A stretch of 64,000 nt of DNA from contig OX421962.1 in the NCBI GenBank assembly GCA_949128115.1, forward strand, positions 63,591,787-63,655,786, read 5' to 3'. The notes below the pieces were generated by a model that was not told where the DNA came from, did no database searches, and saw only the letters and a list, made by a program, of their open reading frames with translations. Every line of letters begins with the position of its first letter. The stretch's first letter is position 1. This stretch comes from Anaspis maculata (lineage: Eukaryota; Arthropoda; Insecta; Coleoptera; Scraptiidae). Both the position numbers and the translations under genes were made by a program. Below are positions 34,763 through 46,872 of the stretch, piece after piece.

Positions 34763-36920
34763 GCGTCACCTGACAAAAAAAAAGACTTCTGCTCCGTAGA
34801 CATGTAGTAACCATAGTGATGAACACTATATCGTCCCTTGCCAGTATACTCAAAAAGATTGCATGGGCTCGATTTTTTTCAGATAATGTTTTGTTTATTA
34901 CTTTCTTTTTATCAGAAGCATCTTTGCGTAACCTGCTTTTGTTTTTATTCCTACAATGTTTTCAAAATATCGACCAGATTCGGATGTAACTACTTTGATA
35001 GGTAAATAATTACACAATAAAATGAGATTGTCATCAACATGGGTCGTGAACAATGAATGTGCTTCGACTCAATTGTCAATTTTCGTCTTTCAGCATTCTT
35101 TGATGTTTAAAACTCGTTCATAGTCTTTATTCACTCGACAAACGGTCAGTCAATGTGCGAATTTTTTGCACATACATATTTACATACTGTCTTCGATAAT
35201 CATTAAAACCGCATGAGTGGTCATTAGTTGCTTTCCGAGGCATGTCAATATATGCGAAAGCTTTTAGACTGTTCGTATACAGAAATTTGAATTTCAAATG
35301 CTCGCGCGACTCGCTGAGTTTACAAACCGGGCCTCCGATGATTTTATTTCAATTTATTGAACGATGCAACAACCTCCGAGATGGTTGTGTCGATTTGCAT
35401 ACAGTCGTATTATAGCCCGGCAACCAGATAAAAGCTCGTGTTTCCATATGAACATCGGCGCAGTGTGTCGCTTAAAAAACCAGTGGCTGCTGGAGATTTT
35501 AACCACAGTTCAGCGAACGGTAGGCTGGAATGTCACCTCTGTTAGCGGTCAACCAACGCCTGCACCCGCCACCCCTGACCTCCCGAGAATCGTCGAAGAT
35601 TTCAACTTCTTCGTCGGCGGCGACTTCCCAGCGCATATCCAACTTTCAAGACATGCAATTCAAAGTTATGGTCTTGCCGGGCATAGAGAGGTGTACTCGC
35701 AGACAAAAAAACAGCTCGGCCGTGAAATATTAGGTACGCGTTTTTGAGTCTCTATATTTGAAGCACGCCCAACCCGTCAGGTCCGATCTATCCACTAAAA
35801 GTAATGGAGACTTCAAAGCCGGTCGCACAAGAAATGGAGTCGCGCTTATTTGATATCGAAGATCGCGGTTCAAACTGTTCTCGCGCGAGTTGCGGTACAG
35901 CCCAGAGTCGGACTGGCAGTATTATCCACGGGTTTCAGAATCTGAATAATAAAGATTCAAAATCAATCCATTTTTTATTCGTCTAAAAGATACGACTAAT
36001 TTTCACGTGACTGGGTCTATGCTTCCCGCATGGCGCGGGGTCCCGAGTTTCGAAAAATTAAAGATGTATTTAGATCCCATTCATCACGTTAAAAATTCAG
36101 TAACGTCACTTTTTGAATTGATCATGCGCTCTCATACGTGAAGGGATGCGATGCCCGATAGCTAGGGCCAAATAGGTCGCTCCGTTTTGGTTTTTTTCAG
36201 TTATTATTTTTTATGACAAATTAACACTAGAAAATATTGTGGTGCGCCCAAAATTCCACAAAAAATTAGGTTTAATGGTAGATACTTACCATTTTGGTAT
36301 CGAATTGGTACCAATTGGTACGATTATTTGTGGAAGTGGCAACAGCGCTCGAAACAAGAGATCGGCGCCAACTGTCACTTACTTGTGACAATTATGACAC
36401 TTCCCACGCTAAGACACCGAGATACGTGAAGTCGTGATCGCGAAAACCGTTGAATATGAAATGAATGCGAATGGCAATTCAACATTCGACAGTGACAGCC
36501 AGGATCAGTAATAGCTGGTCGGGGGCTAGAGAGAGCATGCAGCGTTGCCAAGTTTTCACATTCACACTGACAGGTGTACGAAAGTTTCAAAATCTGGCGC
36601 TTTTACACATGCGCATCTGCCCAAACGAAGTAGACTATTCAGAGACGGCACTCGTCCTACACTCTCACACATTCTTCACTCAACTTACCCCACACAAAAA
36701 GATTTTTACCTGAAGCCATTGCGTTGAATCAAATTGAGTGAGAATCAAGTGTGGTGTAAGTGTAGCTTGAGTGATGACTCTGAATTTGGCCCCTATTCTT
36801 CTCAAAGTCCAGCAAAAGATGAGCTGGAAAAAGTCTGACTCAATCAAATATTTTATCGGTCAAATTCTCAATATTATTTGAAAAAGAGGCAAGTATTACT
36901 GGATTTAGGACACGAGTTTG
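34763..36920. other. Mixed stretch with a GC-richer island, no firm gene
   Basis: Between about 35280 and 35960 the sequence is more GC-rich and holds a 127-codon plus-strand frame (35364-35747, MQQPPRWLCRFAYSRIIARQ) overlapped by a serine-rich second frame (35530-35733). Possible splice signals (AACCACAG/TTC near 35510; ATTAG/GTACGC near 35732) and an AATAAAG near 35945 hint at an exon or non-coding transcript. I recognise no domain. Confidence 0.3.
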
Positions 36921-39170
36921 TGGGCCAGTCAAATAAGGAAAGCTGGAGGTAAAAAACTGTTGGAGTTTTGGAAATTTGACAGTGATGTCCGGTAAGGTGT
37001 ACTGATAAACATACTAATAGTCCCCAACTCTACCTATTGAGCTCGAGCCGCCATCTTGGAAAAATGGTCCTTCGATCCAGTTTTCTGCTTATATTGCGCT
37101 CAGAGATATTTAATTAGGTTTCATTAAAAATCTAGGCTATAAAATTCTCTACCAAAATTGTTTCATACCGATTTTTCTCTCGTATCTGTTGATATTGATT
37201 AAATTAAATTAGCGAAAAAAAAATTAAAAGAAGCGATTTTTTGCCTATGGCTAGAGATATTGTCTTCAAAATTCGTGAAGATGTTGGCAGTCTACATCAA
37301 AGCTAAACGTGACAGTTGAAATAGAAAAAAAAATTGCGAAAATATTTTTTATTTTTTTTTAATTAAGCAAAATATTGGTTTTCGAGTTTGACATTTCCAA
37401 CAGGGCGGAGTAAAGCTTTCAATCGAACATCAATCAGTTTTGATATTTACATATTGATGTAAGACAAGATTTCATCAGTATTGTGCCTTCACGAGCTTCT
37501 GGAATGCTCGATATGAATTTAACTAAAAGAATAATCGCTAAGTCCGAAAAGTACTGTCGATTGGTTCTGAAGGAAACATTTCGAAACAAAAGATATCAGC
37601 AAAGGATATACAGGAGGTCCAGAGGTTAATTAACTATATATGAGCCCCATATTGATGTGCCTTATCCAAAATAGTAGAAAAGAATCAATCAAAATGTTAA
37701 AATCCACCCTGTATAACAAAAAGTAACGATACAAAATGGAAGTAGTAAAACATACCTGGTGCCAAAAATACAACCTCTACATTGCTGAAAAAAAGAACAA
37801 AATTGATCGATTCATTTGAAAGTTATTAGTCCTCAAACTTGACTTTACAAATTTCAGCCAGTGAAATAGGGAAAAGTAGAGAGAAGTAACTGTCGGAGTT
37901 TCAGAAATTTGACAGGGATGTTCGCTAAGGTATACTAATAAACATACTAAAAGTCCCCACCACTACCTGTTGCGCTTGAGCCGCCATTATGGAAAAATGG
38001 TAATAAATTTGATCGAAGGACCATTTTTCCAAGATGGCGGCTCAAGCGCAACAGGTAGTGGTGGGGACTTTTAGTATGTTTATTAGTATACCTTAGCGAA
38101 CATCCCTGTCAAATTTCTGAAACTCCGACAGTTACTTCTCTCTACTTTTCCCTATTTCACTGGCTGAAATTTGTAAAGTCAAGTTTGAGGACTAATAACT
38201 TTCAAATAAATCGATCAATTTTGTTCCTTTTTTCAGCAATGTAAAGGCTGTATTTTTGGCACCAGGTATGCTCTACTACTTCCATTTTGTATCGTTACTT
38301 TTTGTTATACAGGGTGGATTTTAACATTTTGATTGATTCTTTTGTACTATTTTGGATAAGGCACATCAATATGGGGCTCATATACAGTTGAATAACCTTT
38401 GGACCTCCTGTATATCCCTTGCTGATGTCTTTTGTTTCCAAATGTTTCCTTCATAATCAATCGACAACCCTTTTTGGACTTAGCTACTATTCTTTTAATT
38501 TAATTCATATCGAGCATTCCAGAAGCTCGTGAAGGCACAATACTGATGAAATCTTGTCTTACAATATGTAAATATCAAAACTGATTTATGTTCGATTGAA
38601 ACCTTCACTCCGCCCTGTTGGAAATGTCAAACTCGAAAATCAAATTTTTGCCTAATTTGAAAAAAAAATAAAAAAATATTTTCGCAATTTTTTTTCTATC
38701 TTAACTGTCACGTTTAGCTTTGATGTGGACTGCCAACATCTTCACAAATTTTGAAGACAATATCTCTAGCCATAGGCAAAAAATCGCTATTTTTTTAATT
38801 TTCTTTTTGTTAAGTTAATTTTATTAATATCAACACGAGTATCAACATATACGAGAAAAAAATCGGGATGAAACAATTTTTGTAGGCAATTTTATAGCCT
38901 TGATTTTTTATGAAACTTAATTGAATATCCCTGATGATTAGCGGAATATAAGCAGAAAATTGGATCGAAGGACCATCTTTCCAAGATGGCGGTTCGAGCT
39001 CAATAGGTAGAGTTGGGGACTTTTAGTATGTTCAACAGTACGTAATAGGTAGAGTTGGGGACTTTTAGTATGTTCAACAGTACATCTTACCGGACATTAT
39101 TGTCAAATTTCCAAAACTCCAACAGTTTTTTCCCTCAAACGGAAAAATTTGTTCTAATTTGACTGGCCTA
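36921..39170. mobile_element. 2.25-kb near-perfect palindrome (foldback element)
   Basis: Two ~1.05-kb arms meet near 38005 and remain similar out to GGGCCAGTCAAAT / ATTTGACTGGCC. An end module (TTTGACAGNGATGTCCG...AAAAGTCCCCA...GAGCCGCCAT) occurs twice per arm, at the outer edge (36960-37080, 38945-39120) and at the centre (37890-37995, 38015-38130). Each arm also contains a ~102-bp TA-flanked insert with CAGGAGGTCC and CACCCTG ends (about 37610-37710, 38310-38412). A ~39-bp direct duplication is visible at about 39003-39083. No coding frame survives. Confidence 0.92.
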
Positions 39171-40740
39171 TTGGGATATAGGTAAAATTTTACTTTGTTG
39201 AAAACGAGGATCCAATGTCCAATAGAGGTAATTTTTGCTCTGCGGCTCTGCGTTGGCATAAAAATGCATGCGGATGTTGGTTGCCTGTACTGCTGTGTTA
39301 ATTCAAGGGGGCGTACCTGCAATTTTTTTTTTCAAATTGATATAAAGGCATATTATTTGACACCAGTGTATGTTGGGATAACAAAACGTATCTGACTGTA
39401 CAGCCAGAAAGCCATTTCAGAAGGAAGGCGCGTTTGTAAATTAGCCACTGGTGTTGAATTAGAGAAATGTAGGTACATTGTATGTATACTCAAGTCGATT
39501 TTCTCATTGAATTTTTTCATCAGATACGCCCTTTTGGATTAACACGGCAGTGTACCATACAGAATAGCATACTTACATACGCTTCTTGGTTTTTGGATCC
39601 CAAGCCCCCAAGTGAAATTCTGAAATCAAATTCAAGTCGAAATCTTGGGCATAAAATATGTTGTAACTCAGTCTAACCCAACCCTGCATCTCCTCGAGGT
39701 AAGTTCTCCTGCATCAAAGATCAAGAGGTCTTCTAATAATAATTATGCTGATGATATTCATATTGAAAGATGACGGAAAAATTATCACTTCGCGGCAACA
39801 TTTAACAACAATATAAATTCTTGAACCTATACCTGCCTGCTGGTCATTCAGACTTTTTTGGAGTTTGGGATGTCAAGAAGTATGCGTCATGGAAAAACGT
39901 GTCTACAATTTATTAAATTGTTATCGAAAGTTCGATCTGAGGAACGAGTCAGTTCACTTAGTCAACTGGAATTGTCACAAGTTATAGGTATAGGAAAAAA
40001 CGTTCATGATGCATGGTTGATCATATTTCAAAAGCTTATCGCAAGAATATACGTTAACGGTGAATTGATATCTACAAGACGTGCCGACATAAGCGAAAGC
40101 GGCTCATTGAAAAAATTTCGCAACTCCCATCAATAACAAAATGGAAATATTACAAATATTCCGGCGCCTCCGCCATTTGTGTGAGCTGACCGCAAAACAG
40201 ACTCACTACAACCCATGCCCACAATAATTGGCGGGCATTGTGGTAAGCTGGTGCCGAAATGCGGTTATAATGGCATGTGTAAGCGCATCCGCCAATTGTA
40301 CGGGTTCGTCATTCAATCGCTCATCGAATATTGAAGTGACGACCAGAGAGCCGTTTACCATCCTGCAATTTCTTTTCATTTTATTCAAACAAAATATGGG
40401 TACCACCTATACGGTCGAAGTCGATACCTACTGTATGATAAAAAAATCTGTTGTGGGCGACACAATACTTTCTCGGTGGTATCCAGCGACGTAAGCAATG
40501 CTTTTGATAGAGCGTCTCTTCGGAAAAGAAGTTGGAATTGGATGCAGGATAGAAAAATATTTTCTTTACCCTTCAAGTTGCCAGAGGCCAAAACATGAAG
40601 AAACAATTTATTATATCTCCTTTCCAGGAAATTTGATGGAGTTGAAAGTTGGTTTGAAAAATTGACAGAGATTCCTGTTTTTATGACTCCCAGAGAAATC
40701 AATCGAATGGCGCTAGATCTTCTAGATCTAGTCTTGCTGC
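39171..40740. other. Intergenic stretch, no gene recognised
   Basis: A 92-codon plus-strand frame (39858-40136, MEFGMSRSMRHGKTCLQFIK) has protein-like composition but no family I recognise. The 40457-40500 part resembles the repeat end at about 24475-24510. Confidence 0.35.
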
Positions 40741-40812
40741 GCTGGTCAATTGATGTACGTAACTGTATTTGTAAAAACCCTTTCGCAGCGAAACGCCAGT
40801 TTTCGTAGTGAA

Positions 40813-41225
40813 AATAATTTCGCCAAAGCGTTTGATACCGTAAACCACGATATCCGGTTTGTTGATAAGCTTTTGTCGTTCTTACTTATTGGACCGAAAG
40901 CAATAACGTCTTATAGACCTTCTCATACAGGCGGTTCCTTTTGCTCGCAGCTCGTGCGCAGGTCTTCATGAATACAAACTCACTGGTTCAATTGAATGTT
41001 TAACCAGGGGCGCTTTATCGATCGGACTGGTTAGGGTTGGGATTGGCGACGGCGCCAATATAGGTGAACCTGCGCCCCGAGGACCCCAGGTAAATGAGAA
41101 TGGCTATTTATAGAGAGGGTCTAAATCAAACAGTTTCACTGCGCAAGATCAGGTGTTCACAGGGATCTAACGTGGGTCCCTTCTTATTTTTAATATTCAT
41201 AAACGACCATCCCAGTGTTTCCAAG
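40813..41225 (+). pseudogene. Decayed LINE reverse transcriptase fragment
   Basis: NNFAKAFDTVNHDI (from 40813) matches the RT motif containing the first catalytic Asp, followed by VDKL. About 270 bp downstream, SGVHR and then, in another frame, GSNVGPFLFLIFINDHP match the next RT motif (normally SGVPQGS..GPLLF). In-frame stops and a frameshift at about 41162 show that it is dead. It is a different lineage from the LINE at 17-18.5 kb; the motifs fit CR1/Jockey-type elements. Confidence 0.82.
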
Positions 41226-41259
41226 TCAGAACCAGTTTGATGCCAATTAGAATATTTTT

Positions 41260-41456
41260 GTTATGTGCAGTTTGCTTGATTTTTTTTTGAATAACGAAAC
41301 TAGAACCACCTTGACTTTTCATATGGAATAAGAAAACCCATTTTCTTCTGTATTTTTATTGCATTTTTCAAGCATTTCAAGCATTCTGTATACTGCCCTG
41401 GACCTGCATGGGGACGCAAGTTCTGAGACACCTCTATAGTGAAGTAAGTGACTTTT
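41260..41456 (-). repeat. Repeat copy with GGTGTCTC terminus (inverted partner at 43.88 kb)
   Basis: Read on the minus strand it gives AGGTGTCTC, GTCCAGGGCAGT and GAAATGCTTG in the same order as 43878-44090. The two copies face each other across two CAGGGTG foldback elements. Confidence 0.65.
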
Positions 41457-41472
41457 CGCACTTCTCTTTACA

Positions 41473-42381
41473 CAGGGTGATTCAGAAATGTCGGATCACG
41501 TCAAAGGCGTGTTAAATGGAGATATAGTTGAGGCTGGAAAACTATTGAAAAAATTCTATGGGCCGTATTCATACCTCGCTTTTAAGCTAAAAGCGCTATT
41601 AGAGCGATGCGCATTTAGGGGCATTTCTCATATTTCAGTGTTCAAAAATACAAATTAACTCGAAAATTAATTGCAATATTAGGTACATACAATCGCTCCC
41701 AATCGCAATATTGTATTTTTGAACACTGAAATATGAGAAATGCCCCTAAATGCGCATCGATCTAATAGCGCTTTTAGCTTAAAAGCGAGGTATGAATACG
41801 GCCCTATATCTTTTGATTTTGAAGTTATGGAGATACAAAGGTTGGTCTTTCGAGCCCTTCTGTTTTCGTCAATTCAAAAAATTTAGGTAAACTGCTTATG
41901 GCAGAATAAGGACTGCAAAATATCAACGACTGAATTTGTGTTGAATTTCTGTTTTCTCCACAAGAGGAGTCATGAACTACAAAATTTAAGTTTTCCTCAA
42001 AAACCAGAAGCAAAAGAATTCTATGAAAATGAATTGTGTTTTATTATGCTCCACATAGGTTATGGGAGCACTGTAATTGTTGCAGGCACTTTTAGAAAAA
42101 ACGCAATTTTCATAATTCTCAACTCACCTTGTATAGAAAACAGAAATTCAATACAGATTCAGTTGTTGATTTTTCTTTGTAATCATTATTTTTCCATGGA
42201 CAGTTTACTGCAATCTTTCGAAATACTTGACGAAAATTAAAACGATTGAAAAACGAACCTTTGTCCCTTCACAATTTCAAAATTGAAAGACAGATTTTTT
42301 TAACCAACCTTCCAGCACACTACTACATCTCTATACATATATCACACTTTCAGGGTGGTCAGACACTTTTGAATCACCCTG
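41473..42381. mobile_element. Foldback element, CAGGGTGATTCA ends
   Basis: CAGGGTGATTCAGAAATG at the left and TTTGAATCACCCTG at the right. The arms pair (AAAGGTTGGTCTTTCG against CGAACCTTTGTCCC; TGTTGAATTTCTGTTTTCT against AGAAAACAGAAATTCAATAC). A separate 245-bp palindromic MITE is inserted in the left arm. Confidence 0.83.
41560..41804. mobile_element. Palindromic MITE, GGGCCGTATTCATACC ends, nested
   Basis: A 245-bp element whose ~100-bp arms are almost perfect inverted copies (GGGCCGTATTCATACCTCGC, AGCTAAAAGCGCTATTAGA, ATTTAGGGGCATTTCTCATA). It is flanked by TAT on both sides (41557-41559, 41805-41807), compatible with a 3-bp duplication. It interrupts the left arm of the 41473-42381 foldback. 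Confidence 0.9.
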
Positions 42382-42757
42382 CAGAAAGTGGTGACTAAAC
42401 TTGAACTCCAGTAAGTATATCAGACTCACGTAAATTTTTCAATCTACCGCGTAATGTAAAACAATTATTACGGCGATTCAACCTGGTGACTTGAAAAACA
42501 TTTCTCATTCCAGTAGGAACTGCAGAACCTATCAATTATCCTTATGGACCTAATAATGGTCGTGAAGGCCGTTATCATCAATCCCATTAACCGTGGACTG
42601 GTCTACAATCATTGAGCACATTTCATTCTCCTAATTATTATCACAATCATTCATGAACATCGGTGCATCTGCATCTTCAGGTACTTATAGGTCACATGAT
42701 ATCAAAATCCACTACATGGATGGCATAAGCGATTTCAATTATTATTCATTTCTCATA

Positions 42758-43818
42758 CAGGGTGGCCCAACGAAAACAGAACAGAGGGGTTTTCGGGCAT
42801 TTCACCACATTTTTTTGAAAAAAGCTTGAACAGGTCGATTTTTATATTGAGGGGGACATCTGAAACATACATTGGAGGGATTTCTATCCTTAGCCCCCTC
42901 ACCGCCACCCGCCCCAATTTCGAAGTTTCAATTAACACCACCTACTTTGCGATACATCAAACTGAAGAGAATTAAATTCTCTTTCTGAAAAAATATTTTT
43001 ATAATTTTCAACCTTCCCCCCCTTTTTCCTAAAATTGTCAGAGTTTTCAATGTAATATTTTTGATCTCTTAATTCTCTCCAGTACAGTCAACGTCATCCT
43101 GCACAGCATCGAGGGAGAAAGTTTTATGTGTAAAAAGTGCCACCCAAATTCACCCCTTCACTCCCCCACCTCAACTTCAAAATCTGAAATGACACTACCT
43201 ACTTTGTGATACATCAAATCAAAGGGAATTGAATTCGCTTCCTAAATAAAATACTTTCAAAATTTTCAGAAAGCCCCCTTTTCCCCTAGAATACTCCGAA
43301 TGATCAATTCATCAGAAGAGGGGTTAAAAATTTCAAAAAAATTATTTTCAGAAAGAGAAATCAATTTCATTTTATTCGATGTATCACAAAGTAGGTGCTG
43401 TCTGCTAAGTTTTGGAATTGGGGCGGGGGAGAGGAAAGGAATGAATTTGGGTAGCACTTTTCTCCACCGAAAATTTTCTCCTTAGATGCTATTTAGGATG
43501 AGGCTGATTAAATTGAAGAGAATTGAGGGGTCAAGGATATAAAATGGGACAGTCAGAGAAATTTAGGAAGATGGGGGGTGGGATTAAAAATTTTGGAAAT
43601 ATTTTTTTCAGAAGAAGAATTTGATTCTCTTTGATTTGATGTTTCGCAAAGTAGATGGTGTCATTTGAAATTCTAAAGTTGAGGTGGGTAGGAGTGAGTG
43701 CCATTGTATGTTTCAGATGTCCCCCTCGATATAAAAATCGACCTATCTGAGCCTTTTTCGAAAAAATGATGTGAAATGCCCGAAAACCACTCTGTTCTGT
43801 TTTCGTTGGGCCACCCTG
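42758..43818. mobile_element. Foldback element, CAGGGTGGCCCAACGAAAAC ends
   Basis: A 1,061-bp element with termini CAGGGTGGCCCAACGAAAAC and GTTTTCGTTGGGCCACCCTG, and TA flanks (42756-42757, 43819-43820). The arms contain GGGGGACATCTGAAACATAC and repeated degenerate units with ACTACCTACTTTGYGATACATCAAA, in direct and inverted orientation. Confidence 0.92.
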
Positions 43819-43877
43819 TATAATGTTCTCTAAGAAATAATTATTGCAACATCGCTTCACTCACGGGTATTTTATAC

Positions 43878-44090
43878 AGGTGTCTCGAAATCGCGCCTAC
43901 GCAGTCCAGGGCAGTTTGCCGAAATGCTTGGAAAGTGTCGAAAAAATTTTAAATAAAAATTGAGACTTTTATTTTTGAAGATATACGCTGTACTATTTGG
44001 AATTTCAAACTTGGGGTGAGTGAAAGAGGTATACGGTATATTTTTCAATTTGTGGGAGTGTACGTGAAAACTATCACCTACTCACTATTT
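43878..44090 (+). repeat. Repeat copy with GGTGTCTC terminus
   Basis: AGGTGTCTCGAAATCGCG followed by GTCCAGGGCAGT and GAAATGCTTGG; inverted relative of 41260-41456. No coding. Confidence 0.65.
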
Positions 44091-45498
44091 GTGTAGGTAG
44101 ACAATAAGACAAATTGTAAGTTGTGTTTTAATGAAAAAAGTAAATATTTACAAGGCTGCTCCGCGATTATTCGCTACGGGACAAATTGCAAAGTGTATGG
44201 AACTACTTAGCACTGTAATAAACATGTAACAAAAACAAAAATGTGAAAAATTTATAATAAAAGATATAGTTTCAACTTTTAACACTTTCTAGATTTGTTC
44301 GTGCGTGACGTAGGATGATAAGACATTTTATTTGAGGCATTTAAACTTTTAAAGGACTAAGTTGTGAGAATAGTGACAAAAGCGAAATTGATTTGGATCT
44401 TATCTAATAGGCTCGACACAGTCAGATGTTTTACGATTCATCAGTAGCTAACTTGGAGTCGGGAAAAAATCCATTTGACATGTTGATCCAAAAATGCAGC
44501 TGGTAATTGAGGCAAGACAATATCTGATACTCAATTATCTTGCCGATATCATGTTTTTGACAAATACATCCTGAAGTTGGAAATAACAACAATACTTTCC
44601 AAAGCACAATATTACGATTCATTGAATTTTTTCTATCTTATCAGTAACAATCCCCACGTTAAACTTCAAACGTTCATGATGAGAAACAATCAAGTCATAA
44701 AGCGCAGGTCTAAGGTGGCATAAAATTTATTTGAACTAATTGAAAGTTCCATGCTCGATGAGTAAGATTTATTAAGCAGACTGAAAGAAGCTCTCTATGG
44801 AGCATGCCTCAAAAATTCCGGTTAAACATGCTAATTAGTAATAATTAACATTTAGTGTTAACTAATAATAGTGGATAAAGGAAACGGCCAAAGGTAAGTT
44901 GACTTTTCTCATTTTCGTTGTCTTGAATTGATTATACGTTTCTTAAATCACGTGTGATCGATGGTTTTAGTAAACTAATAAAGAAGGCGTTGAATAACCG
45001 TAAACGAAGTCGATACTTTATGGATCGCTTAATTCCCGCGCATAAATTAAAAATTGATATTTTATTGCTTAATTATTGGAAATATTAGAGGAGATATAAA
45101 TCGGGAAATGCCGTGAGATGGAGAGAGACACCGTATCTGTTACTGGTACCTATCAAGCATCAGAGCAGCAGATATTATGTAATTAATTGACTATGCGATA
45201 ATCGCTGATCAATTAATTTATTGTTAAGCCACTCTTCATTGTAGGTTTCCTAAAGATAAAATGATACAAACGCAGTTTTATATGAAAAAAAGCGATTGGG
45301 AATGGTAGCTATTTATGTGGCACTCGACATGTTACAATTGCTCAAGATAAGTCATATGACAATGGGATGATTGATACAAATTTCAGATTGTTTCATCAAG
45401 TGTTTGCATTCTGATAAATAGAAAACCGAAGTAAAGTCCGTTTTTTTTCTTAGTGATCTGAAGTACCTAGCCGTAATTGATTGTGAAACTCACTGATA
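44091..45498. other. Intergenic stretch, no gene recognised
   Basis: AT-rich with no recognisable repeats or long frames. It lies 1-2.5 kb upstream of the inx7-like start codon and could include distal regulatory sequence, but nothing specific is visible. Confidence 0.35.
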
Positions 45499-45667
45499 CA
45501 GGATGTCCGAAGTAGTAGACTCGAAACCAAAAATTTGATTGGTACAGGTAACCGAAAGTCGTTGACCTTCCTTTCATAGCTTGCATAGAGTTGTATGTAT
45601 CAACGAATGACAACTTATGACAAATGACATTTTCGTTTATGTCGCTGATACATATTGTTCATCCTGT
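45499..45667. mobile_element. Short element, CAGGATG...CATCCTG ends
   Basis: A 169-bp element with inverted 7-bp termini and TA on both sides (45497-45498, 45668-45669). By its ends it belongs to the CAGGGTG-like class. Confidence 0.55.
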
Positions 45668-46462
45668 ATTTCAGATATCCCAGTCTATTATGATCCTAAG
45701 GTCTAGTTCTGGGTTAAATTATCATTTCCCTATCTACCTATCAGAAAATAATGCCTACTGATTACTTGTCAGCAAACAAATTTTAAACTGGTTTTCGTTC
45801 TTGGCATACTTATTTATTACCTACTAGTTGGTGCGGTACGCGACATAGAAAAATAAAATAAAACTTTTTGAAAAATATATGCATGTGGGGTACTTATGTT
45901 TCATAACTGATGACGCCCAAAAAGTTTTTAGAAAGAACTGAAGACGTTAACTTGTTCTATGAGTCTGTAGATAATTTATTGCTGGAAATCGCTGTAAACA
46001 ATCAAGAAAAATATTTAATTTGGAAATAACGTTCTAGTCTTCCATTTTCACTTTTGGTTTTTCTATGTAGAAGAGGTCGGAATTAATTAGAAAATATATA
46101 CCGCACATTCACACATATTTCAAAAATTTCTCTCCAGTCAAAAATTGTCGTAGTTAATATTTTTTCTGAGTGGGAAATGTTGACGCGTCCTTGGAGGAAA
46201 TCAAGTAGCTTGATGTGAGGAAATATCATGCCAAAGAGCATTCCGCCTCATTAATTTGCGGTAACAAAATCGTACCATCCCGACCCCTGCCCTGACTACA
46301 CCTACCTAGATATCATTAGTATCAAATAATGGTTCGTGATTGCGATTCAACACTTAGTGAATAATTATTGATGATTTGTTTTGAACAGATCTCAACCTAT
46401 TTGCACTTGTTCAAAATAACACCTATCTAAGTAATTAAAAACCATTTGAAAAATCGCGTCCA

Positions 46463-46470
46463 TATAAATA
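46463..46470 (+). promoter_or_regulatory. Possible TATA box of the inx7-like gene
   Basis: TATAAATA lies about 170 bp upstream of the inx7-like ATG in otherwise unremarkable sequence. An upstream non-coding exon is also possible, since GTATCATTTTCAG near 46528 looks like a 3' splice site. Assignment is from position and motif only. Confidence 0.3.
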
Positions 46471-46635
46471 CTGGAAGCAATGATTAGTGAAAGCACCTTC
46501 TAATAGTTTTTGATGTATCATTTTCAGATATTGCTGAATAAATAAACATCATACGAAGCCAAGGCTCACAAACAGTATTTATGGTTAGGTGTCGTCTTTA
46601 CTCGAAGTAAGCAGTGTGAACAACTCGCTGCCATC

Positions 46636-46872
46636 ATGTTGAAGAATTTCGAAGGACTTACCAAAAATTTTAAACTAAAACCGCAGACGTTTTACATAGA
46701 CAACTGGATTTTCCGGATGCACTATCGCGTCACTGCTCTAATTTTTTTCGTCGCGTGTATCATGGTGACGTCACAGCAATACATAGGGGAACACATCAAG
46801 TGCATCAGCGACAAAGGAGTAGCCGAACATGTGATGAACACATTTTGCTTTTTCACCACCACTTTTACTTTG
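46636..46872 (+). CDS. inx7: inx7-like exon 1
   Basis: 79 codons from the ATG (context GCCATCATG) to TTTACTTTG, followed by the donor GTAAGT; phase 0. It encodes the N-terminus, TM1 and the first part of extracellular loop 1. Confidence 0.9.

Noticed and set aside
35364..35747. 127-codon frame as a firm gene
   Set aside because: No recognisable domain, a competing overlapping frame, and only weak splice-like signals; kept as an observation only.
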